Origin: CAYJNO01 sp964371715
GTDB taxonomy: Bacteria > Bacillota_I > Bacilli_A > Erysipelotrichales > Erysipelotrichaceae
NCBI GenBank assembly: GCA_964371715.1
Contig: CAYJNO010000016.1
Span: forward strand, 1-40,009
Length of the DNA: 40,009 bases
Reading direction: 5' to 3'
Shown: positions 8,235-15,823 of the stretch, in pieces
Position numbering within the stretch: position 1 is the stretch's first letter
Layout: each line of letters starts with the position of its first letter
The notes under the pieces: generated by a model
The model's input: the letters and a program-made list of their open reading frames with translations, nothing else
What the model was told of the DNA's origin: nothing
Database searches by the model: none
Program-made: the position numbers and the translations under genes

Positions 8235-9389
8235 ATGAAAAAATACGATTATATTATTGTAGGTACAGGATTTGCAGGTAGTGTTATAGCAGAGAAAGTT
8301 GCAAGTAAAGAAAGAAATGTATTAATGATAGATAAAAGAGATCACATTGGTGGTAATGCTTTTGATTATAAAAAAGAAGATATTTTAATTCATAAATATG
8401 GACCACATATCTTTCATACAAATAATGAGGAAGTGTTTAACTTTTTAAGTCATTTCACTAAATGGGAAAAATATGAACATAAAGTTTTGGGTCATGTTGA
8501 AGATAAATTAATACCTATACCATTTAACTTAAAATCAATCGAAGAGTGTTTTGGTGAAGAAAAAGCAAGTAAACTTAAAAATCAATTATTAAAAGAATAC
8601 GAAGAAGGTAGTAAAGTTGCAATCTTAGAACTATTAAAAAATGAAGATAATGATGTAAAAGAATTAGCAAACTATGTATTTGAAAATATCTTTAAATACT
8701 ACACTATGAAACAATGGGGATTAAAAGCTGAAGAAATTGACCCTAATGTTACGGCAAGAGTTCCTGTTAATGTATCATATGATGATCGTTACTTTAATGA
8801 TAAATATCAATATATGCCAAAATATGGTTATACAAAATTATTTGAAAATATGCTAGCATGTGATTATATCGATGTTAGACTTAATACTGATGTAAAAGAT
8901 GTATTAGAATTAAAAGATGGTAAAATATATTTTGAAGATAATGAGTTTGAAGGAAAAGTTATCTATACAGGTGAAATAGATTATTTATTTGATTATGCTT
9001 TAGGTACATTGCCATATCGTTCACTAGATTTAAGATTAGAAAGACATGAAGATACATTTCAAAAGGCAGCAACAGAAAATTATCCAGGTCCTAAGGAACA
9101 ATTTCCTTATACAAGAATAAGTGAATATAAACATTTTACAAGTAAAATAGATGCTAAGCATACTTATGTACACGTAGAATATCCAATGGCTTATGTTCCA
9201 AATGAAAATGTGCCATATTATCCAATTTTTACAGAAGATAATCAAAAAAAATACCAAGAATACGTTAATCTTGCAAAAGAATACAAGAATTTATATTTAC
9301 TTGGTAGATTAGCTGAATACAGCTATTATAATATGGATGCAATTGTCCTTAAAGCCTTAAATTTAGCTGAGGAAATTATTAAGAATTAA
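8235..9389 (+). CDS. glf: UDP-galactopyranose mutase
   Basis: A 384-residue flavoenzyme that interconverts UDP-galactopyranose and UDP-galactofuranose, the donor for galactofuranose in surface polysaccharides. It starts with an FAD-binding dinucleotide fold (IIVGTGFAGSVIAE), followed by IDKRDHIGGNAFD and the diagnostic KYGPHIFHTN. Near the middle are MKQWG and the Arg of VTARVPV; the C-terminal half has FPYTRISEYKHF, VHVEYP and LLGRLAEYSYYNMD. The length is normal for bacterial Glf. GGGAGGA precedes the ATG. It is the distal gene of a pair with the FAH-family gene and overlaps the end of the convergent MgtC-like gene by four bases. Confidence 0.95.
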   Translation: MKKYDYIIVGTGFAGSVIAEKVASKERNVLMIDKRDHIGGNAFDYKKEDILIHKYGPHIFHTNNEEVFNFLSHFTKWEKYEHKVLGHVEDKLIPIPFNLKSIEECFGEEKASKLKNQLLKEYEEGSKVAILELLKNEDNDVKELANYVFENIFKYYTMKQWGLKAEEIDPNVTARVPVNVSYDDRYFNDKYQYMPKYGYTKLFENMLACDYIDVRLNTDVKDVLELKDGKIYFEDNEFEGKVIYTGEIDYLFDYALGTLPYRSLDLRLERHEDTFQKAATENYPGPKEQFPYTRISEYKHFTSKIDAKHTYVHVEYPMAYVPNENVPYYPIFTEDNQKKYQEYVNLAKEYKNLYLLGRLAEYSYYNMDAIVLKALNLAEEIIKN

Positions 9390-10069
9390 ATATCACTTAG
9401 ATGGATTATTCCATCTAAGTTTTTTAATGCTTCTAAAATAACCTGTAAGTCATTATTTGTAGAAACCATAATAATGACATTTTTTTCGTTATCTTTATTA
9501 AAGGCGCGAAGCTTTGTTTCTTCAATTAGTGTAATATTACAATTAATCTTTTTTAATTGCTTCATAAATTTGGCGATATTAAAATCGTTGTTATACGATA
9601 AATGTAAGTCATAAATTTTTGTTCTTTTTTCATTTAAATGTAAATTTGCAATAAAGCGTAAGATTGTTAGTTCTAAAAATAAAGAAACAATTGCACCAAA
9701 ATAAAATCCAGCACCTAAAGCAAGACCAATACATGCACTAAACCAAATACCAGCAGCAGAAGTTAAGCCTTTTACCTGATTAGATCCTGTAACAAGAATT
9801 GTTCCAGCCCCTAAAAACCCAATACCACTAATTACTTGAGCAGGCATTCTTGTAATGTCGTCTAAGTTATATTCAACTACTAAATATTCACTTAATATCA
9901 TTACAAGACATGCACCAATACATACTAAAGAATGTGTTTTAATACCTGCAGGACTACCGCTAAAAAAACGTTCATATCCAATTAGACAACCTGCTAAAAT
10001 AGCAAGTAATAGGCGAATTAAAAAATCAATATTTGTTGTTGTGAAAACTTCTGTTATTAGCTGTTCCAT
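9386..10069 (-). CDS. MgtC/SapB family membrane protein
   Basis: A 227-residue protein. The N-terminal two thirds (about 1-145) is the MgtC/SapB membrane domain, with several hydrophobic helices and the family blocks GCLIGYER, GIKTHSLVCIGACLVMI, RMPAQVISGIGFLGAGTI and GLTSAAGIWFSACIGLA. The C-terminal 80 residues are soluble and resemble the ACT-like tail of longer family members. Family members are linked to Mg2+-limitation responses and acid or membrane-potential homeostasis; the molecular role is not settled. AGAGG lies before the ATG. The gene converges on glf with a four-base overlap. Confidence 0.88.
   Translation of the reverse strand: MEQLITEVFTTTNIDFLIRLLLAILAGCLIGYERFFSGSPAGIKTHSLVCIGACLVMILSEYLVVEYNLDDITRMPAQVISGIGFLGAGTILVTGSNQVKGLTSAAGIWFSACIGLALGAGFYFGAIVSLFLELTILRFIANLHLNEKRTKIYDLHLSYNNDFNIAKFMKQLKKINCNITLIEETKLRAFNKDNEKNVIIMVSTNNDLQVILEALKNLDGIIHLSDI
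9395..9425 (+). terminator. glf terminator located inside the MgtC-like gene
   Basis: The stem acttagatgga (9395-9405) / tccatctaagt (9410-9420) is followed by six T (9420-9425). It ends rightward transcription of glf, yet the same bases encode the last residues of the MgtC-like protein on the other strand. Confidence 0.75.
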
Positions 10070-10086
10070 AAAATACCTCTAGCAAT

Positions 10087-10115
10087 ATTATGAACTAAAT
10101 AAATCATCTAATCAA
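10087..10115 (-). promoter_or_regulatory. Promoter of the MgtC-like gene
   Basis: On the minus strand TTGATT (10110-10115) and CATAAT (10087-10092) are 17 bases apart, just before the start codon at 10069. Confidence 0.5.
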
Positions 10116-10191
10116 GTAATTATCTATTTATCATAAGTGAATAAAGCAGTATTCATTGAATATTTATAATTACAAACATGATATATATTGA

Positions 10192-10197
10192 TATAAT
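10192..10197 (+). promoter_or_regulatory. -10 element of the cytidylate-kinase-like gene
   Basis: Perfect TATAAT 23 bases before the start codon. A poor -35 candidate (TTACAA, 10170-10175) lies 16 bases upstream. Confidence 0.4.
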
Positions 10198-10220
10198 AAT
10201 ATAAAAGAAGGGGTATATTT

Positions 10221-10829
10221 ATGAAAACAATTATAACAATTAATCGTGAATTTAGTAGTGGTGGTAGAGAAGTAGCTAAAAGAGTAGCTGATTTATTAGA
10301 ATTTCATTATTTTGATGATGAATTAATGGCGGCTATTGCCAAAGATGAAAATCTATCAGAAGAGTTTGTAAAACAAAATAGTGAAGTTCCAATTTCAGTT
10401 AACTTTCCATTTGTTTTTGGAAGAACAGTTGCGACAATGTATCAACAACCATTAAATCTAGAAATTCAAATTGCACAATCAAACATGATAAAAGAAATAG
10501 GAGAGCGTGGAAATGCAGTTATAGTTGGAAGATTAGCTAATGATTTAATTCCAGCTGAAAAAACTTTAGATGTTTTTATTTACTCAAGTGATATGGATAA
10601 AAAAATTGACCGTTATTTAGCAAGAGATAACGATGGAAGAACACGTGATCAAGTAACAAAAGAAATTAAAAAAGTTGATAAGCAAAGAGCAAAGTTTTAT
10701 GAACAAAACACAACTAGTAAGTGGAAAGAAATGCATAATTATGCACTATGTATTGATACATCAATTATATCAATTGTAGAGGCAGCTCAAATAATAGCAG
10801 ATACATTAAAAACCCTTAACAAAAAATAA
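10221..10829 (+). CDS. Cytidylate kinase-like family protein
   Basis: A 202-residue P-loop protein of the cytidylate-kinase-like family (AAA_26/Cytidylate_kin2 type), stand-alone proteins distinct from Cmk. The opening IITINREFSSGGREVAKRVAD is the family's modified Walker A region; FHYFDDELMAAIAK follows, and VIVGRLANDLI is the conserved central strand. KIDRYLARDND and RAKFYEQNTTSKWKEMHNY form the lid and C-terminal block, and LCIDTS closes the fold. The family probably phosphorylates a nucleotide or related small molecule, but its substrate is not established. AAGGGG lies before the ATG. No co-transcribed neighbour is evident. Confidence 0.85.
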   Translation: MKTIITINREFSSGGREVAKRVADLLEFHYFDDELMAAIAKDENLSEEFVKQNSEVPISVNFPFVFGRTVATMYQQPLNLEIQIAQSNMIKEIGERGNAVIVGRLANDLIPAEKTLDVFIYSSDMDKKIDRYLARDNDGRTRDQVTKEIKKVDKQRAKFYEQNTTSKWKEMHNYALCIDTSIISIVEAAQIIADTLKTLNKK

Positions 10830-10836
10830 ATGATAC

Positions 10837-10865
10837 TTGTTTTTAAAAAGTAATAATTGTATAAT
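10837..10865 (+). promoter_or_regulatory. Promoter of the arsR-like gene
   Basis: TTGTTT (10837-10842), a 17-base spacer and a perfect TATAAT (10860-10865). The operator palindrome begins six bases downstream of the -10, covering the expected transcription start. Confidence 0.65.
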
Positions 10866-10871
10866 GAAAAT

Positions 10872-10891
10872 AAATCAAAAAAAATTGATTT
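10872..10891 (+). promoter_or_regulatory. Operator palindrome 1, ArsR-type
   Basis: The sequence AAATCAAAAAAAATTGATTT is a perfect inverted repeat (AAATCAA, six A, TTGATTT). It sits between the -10 box and the ribosome site of the ArsR-family gene. An identical copy precedes the next gene. The TCAA-N-TTGA pattern fits operators of ArsR-type repressors, so autoregulation is inferred. Confidence 0.7.
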
Positions 10892-10903
10892 AAAGGAGGT
10901 AAA

Positions 10904-11239
10904 ATGTTAACTAATATAGAGATATCAAATATATTTAAAGCATTAGCTGATGCTAATCGTATTAATATCATTTTACTTTTACAAAATGGAGAACATTGTG
11001 CTTGTAATATGTCAGAAGAATTAGGGTTAGCACAATCAAAATTGTCATATCATATGAAAATTTTGATTGAAAGTGGACTTGTAGAATGTCGTTATGCAGG
11101 TAAATGGTCACATTATAAAATAAGTGATAATGGATTTAGTGTTGCTAAAACAATATTAGATAATTTAGCAGACATAAAAACTAGTAGTCACGATTGTGTT
11201 TGTAGCAAGGAAATAGTTAAGAAACCATCAGCAAACTGA
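10904..11239 (+). CDS. ArsR-family transcriptional repressor
   Basis: A 111-residue winged-helix regulator. It has the ArsR layout: FKALADANRINIILLL, then HCACNMSEELGLAQSKLSYHMKIL as recognition region and a wing ending YKISD. Cysteines stand at 32 and 34 (where ArsR sensors carry CxC), at 62, and as a second CxC at 98 and 100 near the C-terminus. Such pairs bind thiophilic metals, arsenite or antimonite, or react with persulfides in related repressors; which applies here is not decided. The downstream gene is a CoA-disulfide reductase/rhodanese fusion, which favours a sulfur or redox signal (inference). AAAGGAGG precedes the ATG. The TGA stop lies inside the downstream hairpin. Confidence 0.88.
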   Translation: MLTNIEISNIFKALADANRINIILLLQNGEHCACNMSEELGLAQSKLSYHMKILIESGLVECRYAGKWSHYKISDNGFSVAKTILDNLADIKTSSHDCVCSKEIVKKPSAN

Positions 11240-11245
11240 TGGTTT
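11222..11245 (+). terminator. Hairpin over the arsR stop codon
   Basis: A perfect 10-bp stem (aaaccatcag 11222-11231, ctgatggttt 11236-11245) with a four-base loop includes the stop codon. The following T-tract is broken (atatttt), so it may act as a partial terminator that lowers readthrough into the reductase gene. Confidence 0.5.
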
Positions 11246-11259
11246 ATATTTTAAATTTA

Positions 11260-11279
11260 AAATCAAAAAAAATTGATTT
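11260..11279 (+). promoter_or_regulatory. Operator palindrome 2, ArsR-type
   Basis: This copy is identical over 20 bases to the palindrome at 10872-10891 and is placed directly before the AAGGAGAG ribosome site of the CoA-disulfide reductase gene. It indicates the reductase has its own control by the upstream repressor as well as possible readthrough. Confidence 0.7.
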
Positions 11280-11291
11280 AAGGAGAGAAAG

Positions 11292-12923
11292 ATGAAAATA
11301 GTTATTATTGGTGCAGTAGCAGCTGGTACTTCATGTGGAGCTAAAGCTCGTAGAAATGATGAAACTGCTGAAATTACAATTTATGAAAAAGAACAATTCA
11401 TTTCATACTCTGGTTGTGGAATGCCATATTATCTAGGAAATGATGTTAAAGAGCTTGATGAGTTAGTTCCAAGAGATCCTAGTTTCTTTAAAAAGAAATA
11501 TAATATTGATGTAAAAACTGGACATGAAGTGCTTTCGATTGATAAGGAGAATAAAACTGTAACAGTTTTAAATCATCAAACAAAAGAAGAGTTTGTAGAT
11601 AGCTATGATAAATTAGTCTTAGCAACAGGTGCAAGTGCATTTAAACCTAAAGTTAATGGTCTAGAGAAAAAGCATGTTTTCTTTTTAAGAAATATTAATG
11701 ATGTAATGGCAATTAAAGAATATTTAAATACTCATAAAATTAATAATGCTTTAATTGCTGGAACAGGTTTTATTGGTTTTGAAGTATTAGAAAATTTAAT
11801 GAAACTTGATATTAATGTAAGTATTGTCGAATTAGCTTCAAAAATTACTCCAAATCTTGATGAAGAAATGGCACTTTACTTAGAAAATGAATTAAAAAAA
11901 TACAATGTTAATGTATTGAAAAATTGTGCAATTACAGAAATAGGAGATAACGTTTCTAGATTAAGTAATGGTGAAGAAATAATTGCAGATATTGTAATTA
12001 TGGCAACAGGTGTTAGACCAAATGTTGAATTAGCAAAAGCTATTGATATCAAACTTGGAGTTAGTAATGCAATTGTTGTAAATAACAAAATGGAAACAAG
12101 TGAAAAAGATATATATGCATGTGGTGATTGTATTGAAACATATTCATTAATCACAAATAAACCAACATTTACACCTTTAGGAAGCACAGCTAATAAAACA
12201 GGGAGAATTTGTGGTGATGCGATTACTAATGGAACTCTTTATTATAAAGGAAATCTAAAGACTGGAATATTCAAAATATTTGATATTGCTGTTGCAAGTA
12301 CAGGGTTAAATGAGCAAGAAGCCATAGCTGAAGGTTATGATATTGTTGTATGTCATAATATTAAACCTGATAAACCAGCATATATGAATGGAACTGAAAT
12401 GATTATCAAAGCAATTGCTGATAAAAAAACAGAAAGAATTATAGGAGTGCAAATAATTGGTAAAGGTGGAGTTGATAAAAGAATTGATGTATTTGCAACA
12501 CTAATTACTTATAAGGCTAAAGTTGATGAATTATTTCATCTTGATTTAGCATATGCACCTCCATTTTCAACAACAAAAGATCCAGTTCATTATACAGGTA
12601 TGATATTAGATAATAGTATAAACCATGATCGAGAAATAATTACTGCAAATAAAATTGAAGAACTAGAAGATGTGCAAATAGTAGATGCTAGAAGTTTAAA
12701 AGACTATGAATCAAAGGGATGTGTTAAAGATGCGATTAATATCCCTCAAGCAAAATTAAGAGCAGAATTACCATTAGATAAAAATAAAGTAACAATAACT
12801 TATTGTAATAAGGGCGTTACAGGAAATGCAGCCCAAAACATCTTAATTAATCAAGGATTTAAAAAAGTTTACAATTTATCAGGTGGACATCGCTTATATA
12901 AAGTTATAAAAAACAATAAATAG
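11292..12923 (+). CDS. cdr: CoA-disulfide reductase with C-terminal rhodanese domain
   Basis: A 543-residue fusion. Residues 1-445 form a class of pyridine nucleotide-disulfide oxidoreductase with a single redox cysteine: FAD site IVIIGAVAAGTSCGAKARR, active-site SGCGMPYYLG (Cys near 43), the second nucleotide site IAGTGFIGFEVLE, and ACGDC before the FAD-contacting C-terminal half. Residues 450-543 form a rhodanese domain (VQIVDARSLKDYESKG) with active loop YCNKGVTG. CoADR-RHD enzymes reduce CoA disulfide, CoA persulfide or polysulfide with NAD(P)H. The FAD site has AVAAGT where GxGxxG is usual, as in other CoADR proteins. The gene has an ArsR-type operator and repressor directly upstream. 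NADH oxidase is the main alternative, but the rhodanese tail argues against it. Confidence 0.88.
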   Translation: MKIVIIGAVAAGTSCGAKARRNDETAEITIYEKEQFISYSGCGMPYYLGNDVKELDELVPRDPSFFKKKYNIDVKTGHEVLSIDKENKTVTVLNHQTKEEFVDSYDKLVLATGASAFKPKVNGLEKKHVFFLRNINDVMAIKEYLNTHKINNALIAGTGFIGFEVLENLMKLDINVSIVELASKITPNLDEEMALYLENELKKYNVNVLKNCAITEIGDNVSRLSNGEEIIADIVIMATGVRPNVELAKAIDIKLGVSNAIVVNNKMETSEKDIYACGDCIETYSLITNKPTFTPLGSTANKTGRICGDAITNGTLYYKGNLKTGIFKIFDIAVASTGLNEQEAIAEGYDIVVCHNIKPDKPAYMNGTEMIIKAIADKKTERIIGVQIIGKGGVDKRIDVFATLITYKAKVDELFHLDLAYAPPFSTTKDPVHYTGMILDNSINHDREIITANKIEELEDVQIVDARSLKDYESKGCVKDAINIPQAKLRAELPLDKNKVTITYCNKGVTGNAAQNILINQGFKKVYNLSGGHRLYKVIKNNK

Positions 12924-12936
12924 TTTCAATAAAGAT

Positions 12937-12963
12937 AAAAGATAAAGCAATTTATCTTTTTTT
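12937..12963 (+). terminator. Terminator after the CoA-disulfide reductase gene
   Basis: The stem aaaagataaa (12937-12946) / tttatctttt (12951-12960), with loop gcaa, runs into a T-tract to 12963. Confidence 0.7.
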
Positions 12964-12979
12964 GATTTGTTAATAATAT

Positions 12980-12989
12980 ATGTATACTA
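12980..12989 (+). promoter_or_regulatory. Putative GntR operator upstream of gntR
   Basis: ATGTATACTA, one base off ATGTATACAA, lies seven bases before the -35 box of the regulator gene. A related TTGTATGCAT (13040-13049) lies past the -10 box. Both suggest autoregulation. Confidence 0.45.
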
Positions 12990-12996
12990 ATAAAAT

Positions 12997-13026
12997 TTGC
13001 AAGCGAATATTGCTTAATGTTATAAT
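12997..13026 (+). promoter_or_regulatory. Promoter of the GntR/FCD regulator gene
   Basis: TTGCAA (12997-13002), an 18-base spacer and a perfect TATAAT (13021-13026), about 50 bases before the preferred start codon. Confidence 0.55.
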
Positions 13027-13076
13027 ACAAATGAAATTATTGTATGCATTTAAAACAAAAGGGAAATGAGGATAGA

Positions 13077-13772
13077 ATGACTAAGACTAAGCAAATGCCA
13101 AATATGGTATATGAAGAATTAAAAAAAGAAATAATGTCTTTAAAATTACCACCTGGAAGTTCGGTTGCAGAAATAGAAACTTCAAAAAGATTTGGAGTGT
13201 CTAGAACTCCGGTTCGTGATGCTATAAGAAGGCTTGAAAGTGAAGGTTTATTAAATGTAGTACCACATATAGGGACTTATGTTTCGCAAATAGATTTAGA
13301 AAAAATAGGAGATGTAATTTATATTCGAGAAAAAGTAGAATCAGCTATAATTGAAGATCTACATAAAACAATATCAACTTCACAATTGTTGACACTAAAA
13401 ACGATATTGGCAAAGCAAGAGGAGCTATTAGATAGTAAACAACAAACTGAAAATATTGCAAGAGAATTTATAATATTAGACAATGAATTCCATAAAGCAA
13501 TTTTTGATTTCGCTGGCAAATCAAGAATTTGGTCACTATTTAATGAAGTTGATAAGGACTATGTTAGATTTAGAGTGTTTATTGACTTAAGTAATCTTGA
13601 AAGATTAAAAAATCTATATGAAGGTCATAAAAAAATATTAAAAGTTATAGAAGATAAAACTGAATTTGATATTAGACAAGAATTAGAGTATCATCTATAT
13701 GATGGAGTAAAAAACTCAACAGATAAAATATTTGAAAATGCAAATTTTTTCAAATATATATCAGAAAATTAA
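13077..13772 (+). CDS. GntR-family (FCD) regulator of hexuronate genes
   Basis: A 231-residue regulator. The ATG at 13077 is preferred because GAGG lies about 6 bases upstream; the in-frame ATG at 13044 has no ribosome site. The N-terminus is a GntR winged helix (VYEELKKEIMSLKLPPGSSV, then RFGVSRTPVRDAIRRLESEGLLNVVPHIGTYVS). The rest is an all-helical FCD ligand domain with the metal-site pattern LDNEFHKAIFD, a central His in EGHKKILKVI and a late His in EYHLYDGV. FCD relatives such as UxuR and ExuR respond to fructuronate or other uronate intermediates. It stands before the uxu operon, and matching palindromes occur at all four hexuronate-linked promoters here, so it is probably their local repressor (inference). 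Confidence 0.85.
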   Translation: MTKTKQMPNMVYEELKKEIMSLKLPPGSSVAEIETSKRFGVSRTPVRDAIRRLESEGLLNVVPHIGTYVSQIDLEKIGDVIYIREKVESAIIEDLHKTISTSQLLTLKTILAKQEELLDSKQQTENIAREFIILDNEFHKAIFDFAGKSRIWSLFNEVDKDYVRFRVFIDLSNLERLKNLYEGHKKILKVIEDKTEFDIRQELEYHLYDGVKNSTDKIFENANFFKYISEN

Positions 13773-13779
13773 TAAAGAT

Positions 13780-13822
13780 AAAGTGCATGCAATTAATAAA
13801 ATTGTATGCACTTTCATTTTTT
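13780..13822 (+). terminator. Terminator of the GntR gene
   Basis: A 14-bp stem with one G-U pair (aaagtgcatgcaat 13780-13793, attgtatgcacttt 13801-13814) is followed by CATTTTTT. The right arm contains TTGTATGCA, which resembles the regulator's putative half-site. Confidence 0.7.
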
Positions 13823-13841
13823 AGTTAAATTGTTCATTTAT

Positions 13842-13851
13842 ATGTATACAA
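13842..13851 (+). promoter_or_regulatory. Putative GntR operator at the uxu operon
   Basis: ATGTATACAA lies five bases before the -35 box. The 13-base stretch tatgtatacaagt (13841-13853) recurs exactly at 35101-35113, at the promoter of the aldolase/kinase pair. Confidence 0.65.
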
Positions 13852-13856
13852 GTTGA

Positions 13857-13885
13857 TTGACAAAGACATTTGTTTGAGTTAATAT
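13857..13885 (+). promoter_or_regulatory. Promoter of the uxu operon
   Basis: A perfect TTGACA (13857-13862), a 17-base spacer and TAATAT (13880-13885). Confidence 0.6.
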
Positions 13886-13891
13886 ATTATT

Positions 13892-13939
13892 GGAGGTAAC
13901 ATACAATAAGCAATATAAAATTGTATGAAATGTAAAAAT
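13892..13939 (+). promoter_or_regulatory. uxuA leader: displaced ribosome site and hairpin
   Basis: The only strong ribosome site, GGAGG (13892-13896), is 28 bases before the first in-frame ATG (13925) and 43 before the preferred one (13940). Between them an 8-bp inverted repeat (CATACAAT 13900-13907, ATTGTATG 13920-13927) can fold and shorten the distance. The arms match half-sites of the local operator in reversed order. Confidence 0.4.
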
Positions 13940-14977
13940 ATGAAAATGACATTTAGATGGTATGGTCTAGATGACAGTATTACATTAGACAAAATTAGAC
14001 AAATTCCTAATATGTCTGGTGTTGTAACTGCTGTTTATAGCGTACCTGTTGGTGATGTATGGCCAGAAGAAGAAATACTAAAAATTAAAAATGCTTGTCA
14101 TGCAAATGGATTAGAAATGGAAGTTATCGAATCGGTACCAGTTCATGAAGATATTAAACTTGGACGTGGAGAATACTTAACATATATCGAAAACTTTAAA
14201 GAAAATATTAGAAGATTAAGCAAACATGGAGTTAAATGTATTTGTTATAATTTTATGCCAGTATTTGACTGGACAAGATCGCAATTAGCTCATGAACTAG
14301 AGGATGGTTCAAATGCTTTAGTTTACTACAAAGAAGACGTAGATAAATTAGACCCTACTAAATTAACATTACCAGGTTGGGATTCATCATATTCACCAGA
14401 AGAAGTTTCTGCTCTAATTGAAGCTTATAAAGCAATTGGTGAAGAAGGATTATGGAAAAACTTAGAATTTTTCTTACAACAGATCATACCTGTAGCTAAA
14501 GAGTGTGATGTAAGAATGGCAATTCATCCAGATGATCCACCATGGCCAATCTTTGGGATTCCAAGAATTATTACTCATGAAGAAAACTTAGAAAGATTCA
14601 TTGGTTTAGTAGATGATGAATATAATGGTTTAACTTTATGTTCAGGTTCTCTTGGATGTACTTATAAAAATGATATTCCATCTTTAATTAGAAAATTTGG
14701 AAAAAGAATTCATTTCGCTCACATTAGAAATGTAAAAATATTAGATGATGGAAGCTTTGAAGAATCAGCACACTATTCACCATGTGGATCATTAGATGTG
14801 TATGAGATTTTAAAAGCATATCATGAAGTAGGATTTACAGGATATATCAGACCAGACCATGGACGTATGATTTGGGGAGAAACTGGTAAGCCTGGATATG
14901 GGTTATATGATAGAGCATTAGGTGCTGTATATATGACGGGAATTATTGAATCATTACAAAAAGGAGATAAAAAATAA
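13940..14977 (+). CDS. uxuA: Mannonate dehydratase
   Basis: UxuA dehydrates D-mannonate to 2-keto-3-deoxygluconate. The protein is about 345 residues, normal for the family. I prefer the ATG at 13940 (MKMTFRWYGLDD) because that is where family members begin; the ATG at 13925 is also in frame. Visible marks are the N-terminal MTFRWYG, QIPNMSGVVTAVY, VPVGDVWP, the metal-site region RMAIHPDDPPWPIFGIPRI, LCSGSLG, HFAHIRNV with a metal-binding His, and the C-terminal YIRPDHGRMIWGE. First gene of a seven-gene operon; its stop overlaps the uxuB start by one base. The ribosome site is unusually far upstream, and translation may be controlled through the leader hairpin (inference). Confidence 0.95.
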   Translation: MKMTFRWYGLDDSITLDKIRQIPNMSGVVTAVYSVPVGDVWPEEEILKIKNACHANGLEMEVIESVPVHEDIKLGRGEYLTYIENFKENIRRLSKHGVKCICYNFMPVFDWTRSQLAHELEDGSNALVYYKEDVDKLDPTKLTLPGWDSSYSPEEVSALIEAYKAIGEEGLWKNLEFFLQQIIPVAKECDVRMAIHPDDPPWPIFGIPRIITHEENLERFIGLVDDEYNGLTLCSGSLGCTYKNDIPSLIRKFGKRIHFAHIRNVKILDDGSFEESAHYSPCGSLDVYEILKAYHEVGFTGYIRPDHGRMIWGETGKPGYGLYDRALGAVYMTGIIESLQKGDKK

Positions 14978-15822
14978 TGAATTTACCATTCAAAATTGAC
15001 TTAACAGATAAAGTTGTTGTTGTAACAGGTGCAGGTGGAGTTTTATGTGGAATGTTTGCTAAAGCAATCGCATTAAACGGAGCTAAAGTTGCATTATTAG
15101 ATTTAAATGTTGAAGCAGCACAAAAATTTGCTGATGAAATTACTGCAGCAGGTGGTATTGCTAAAGGATACAAATGTAATGTTTTAGAAAAAGAAAGCAT
15201 TGAAGCTGCACGTAACGAAGTTACTAAAGATTTCGGTACTTGCGATATTTTAATCAATGGAGCAGGTGGGAATAGTCCAAAGGCTACTACTGATAATGAA
15301 GTATTTAAAGAAGAAGACTTAGGAAAAATGACTACATTCTTTGATTTAGATCAAAAAGGTGTTGAATTTGTATTTAACTTAAACTTCATTGGTACATTAT
15401 TACCAACTCAAGTTTTTGCTAAAGATATGTTAAATAAAAAAGGTGCTAATATCATTAATATTTCAAGTATGAATGCATTTACACCATTAACAAAAATTCC
15501 AGCATACTCAGGAGCTAAAGCTGCTGTAAGTAACTTTACTCAATGGTTAGCAACTCACTTTGCTGATGCTAACATTAGATGTAATGCTATTGCTCCAGGA
15601 TTCTTTGTTTCTGCTCAAAATGAAAAATTATTATTTGATGAAAATGGTAATCCAACAGCTAGAGCAGCTAAAATTATCGCTGGAACACCAATGAAACGTT
15701 TTGGTGAAGCTGAAGAATTAATTGGAACATTATTATTCTTAATGGACGATAAAGCATCAGGATTCGTAAATGGTGTTGTAGTACCAGTTGATGGTGGATA
15801 TAACGCATATAGCGGAGTTTAA
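14977..15822 (+). CDS. uxuB: D-mannonate oxidoreductase (fructuronate reductase), SDR type
   Basis: A 281-residue short-chain dehydrogenase/reductase that converts D-fructuronate to D-mannonate with NAD(P)H. It has the SDR cofactor motif VVVTGAGGVLCGMFAK, ILINGAGG in place of the usual NNAG, catalytic INISSMN with the Ser, and AYSGAKAAV with the Tyr and Lys. PGFF follows the active site and a C-terminal SGFVNGVVVPVDGGY closes the fold. The long insertion at GNSPKATTDNEVF is usual in this subfamily of Firmicutes mannonate oxidoreductases, which are unrelated to the E. coli long-chain UxuB. AAAGGAG precedes the ATG. Its position behind uxuA supports the assignment. Confidence 0.92.
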   Translation: MNLPFKIDLTDKVVVVTGAGGVLCGMFAKAIALNGAKVALLDLNVEAAQKFADEITAAGGIAKGYKCNVLEKESIEAARNEVTKDFGTCDILINGAGGNSPKATTDNEVFKEEDLGKMTTFFDLDQKGVEFVFNLNFIGTLLPTQVFAKDMLNKKGANIINISSMNAFTPLTKIPAYSGAKAAVSNFTQWLATHFADANIRCNAIAPGFFVSAQNEKLLFDENGNPTARAAKIIAGTPMKRFGEAEELIGTLLFLMDDKASGFVNGVVVPVDGGYNAYSGV

Positions 15823-15823
15823 T

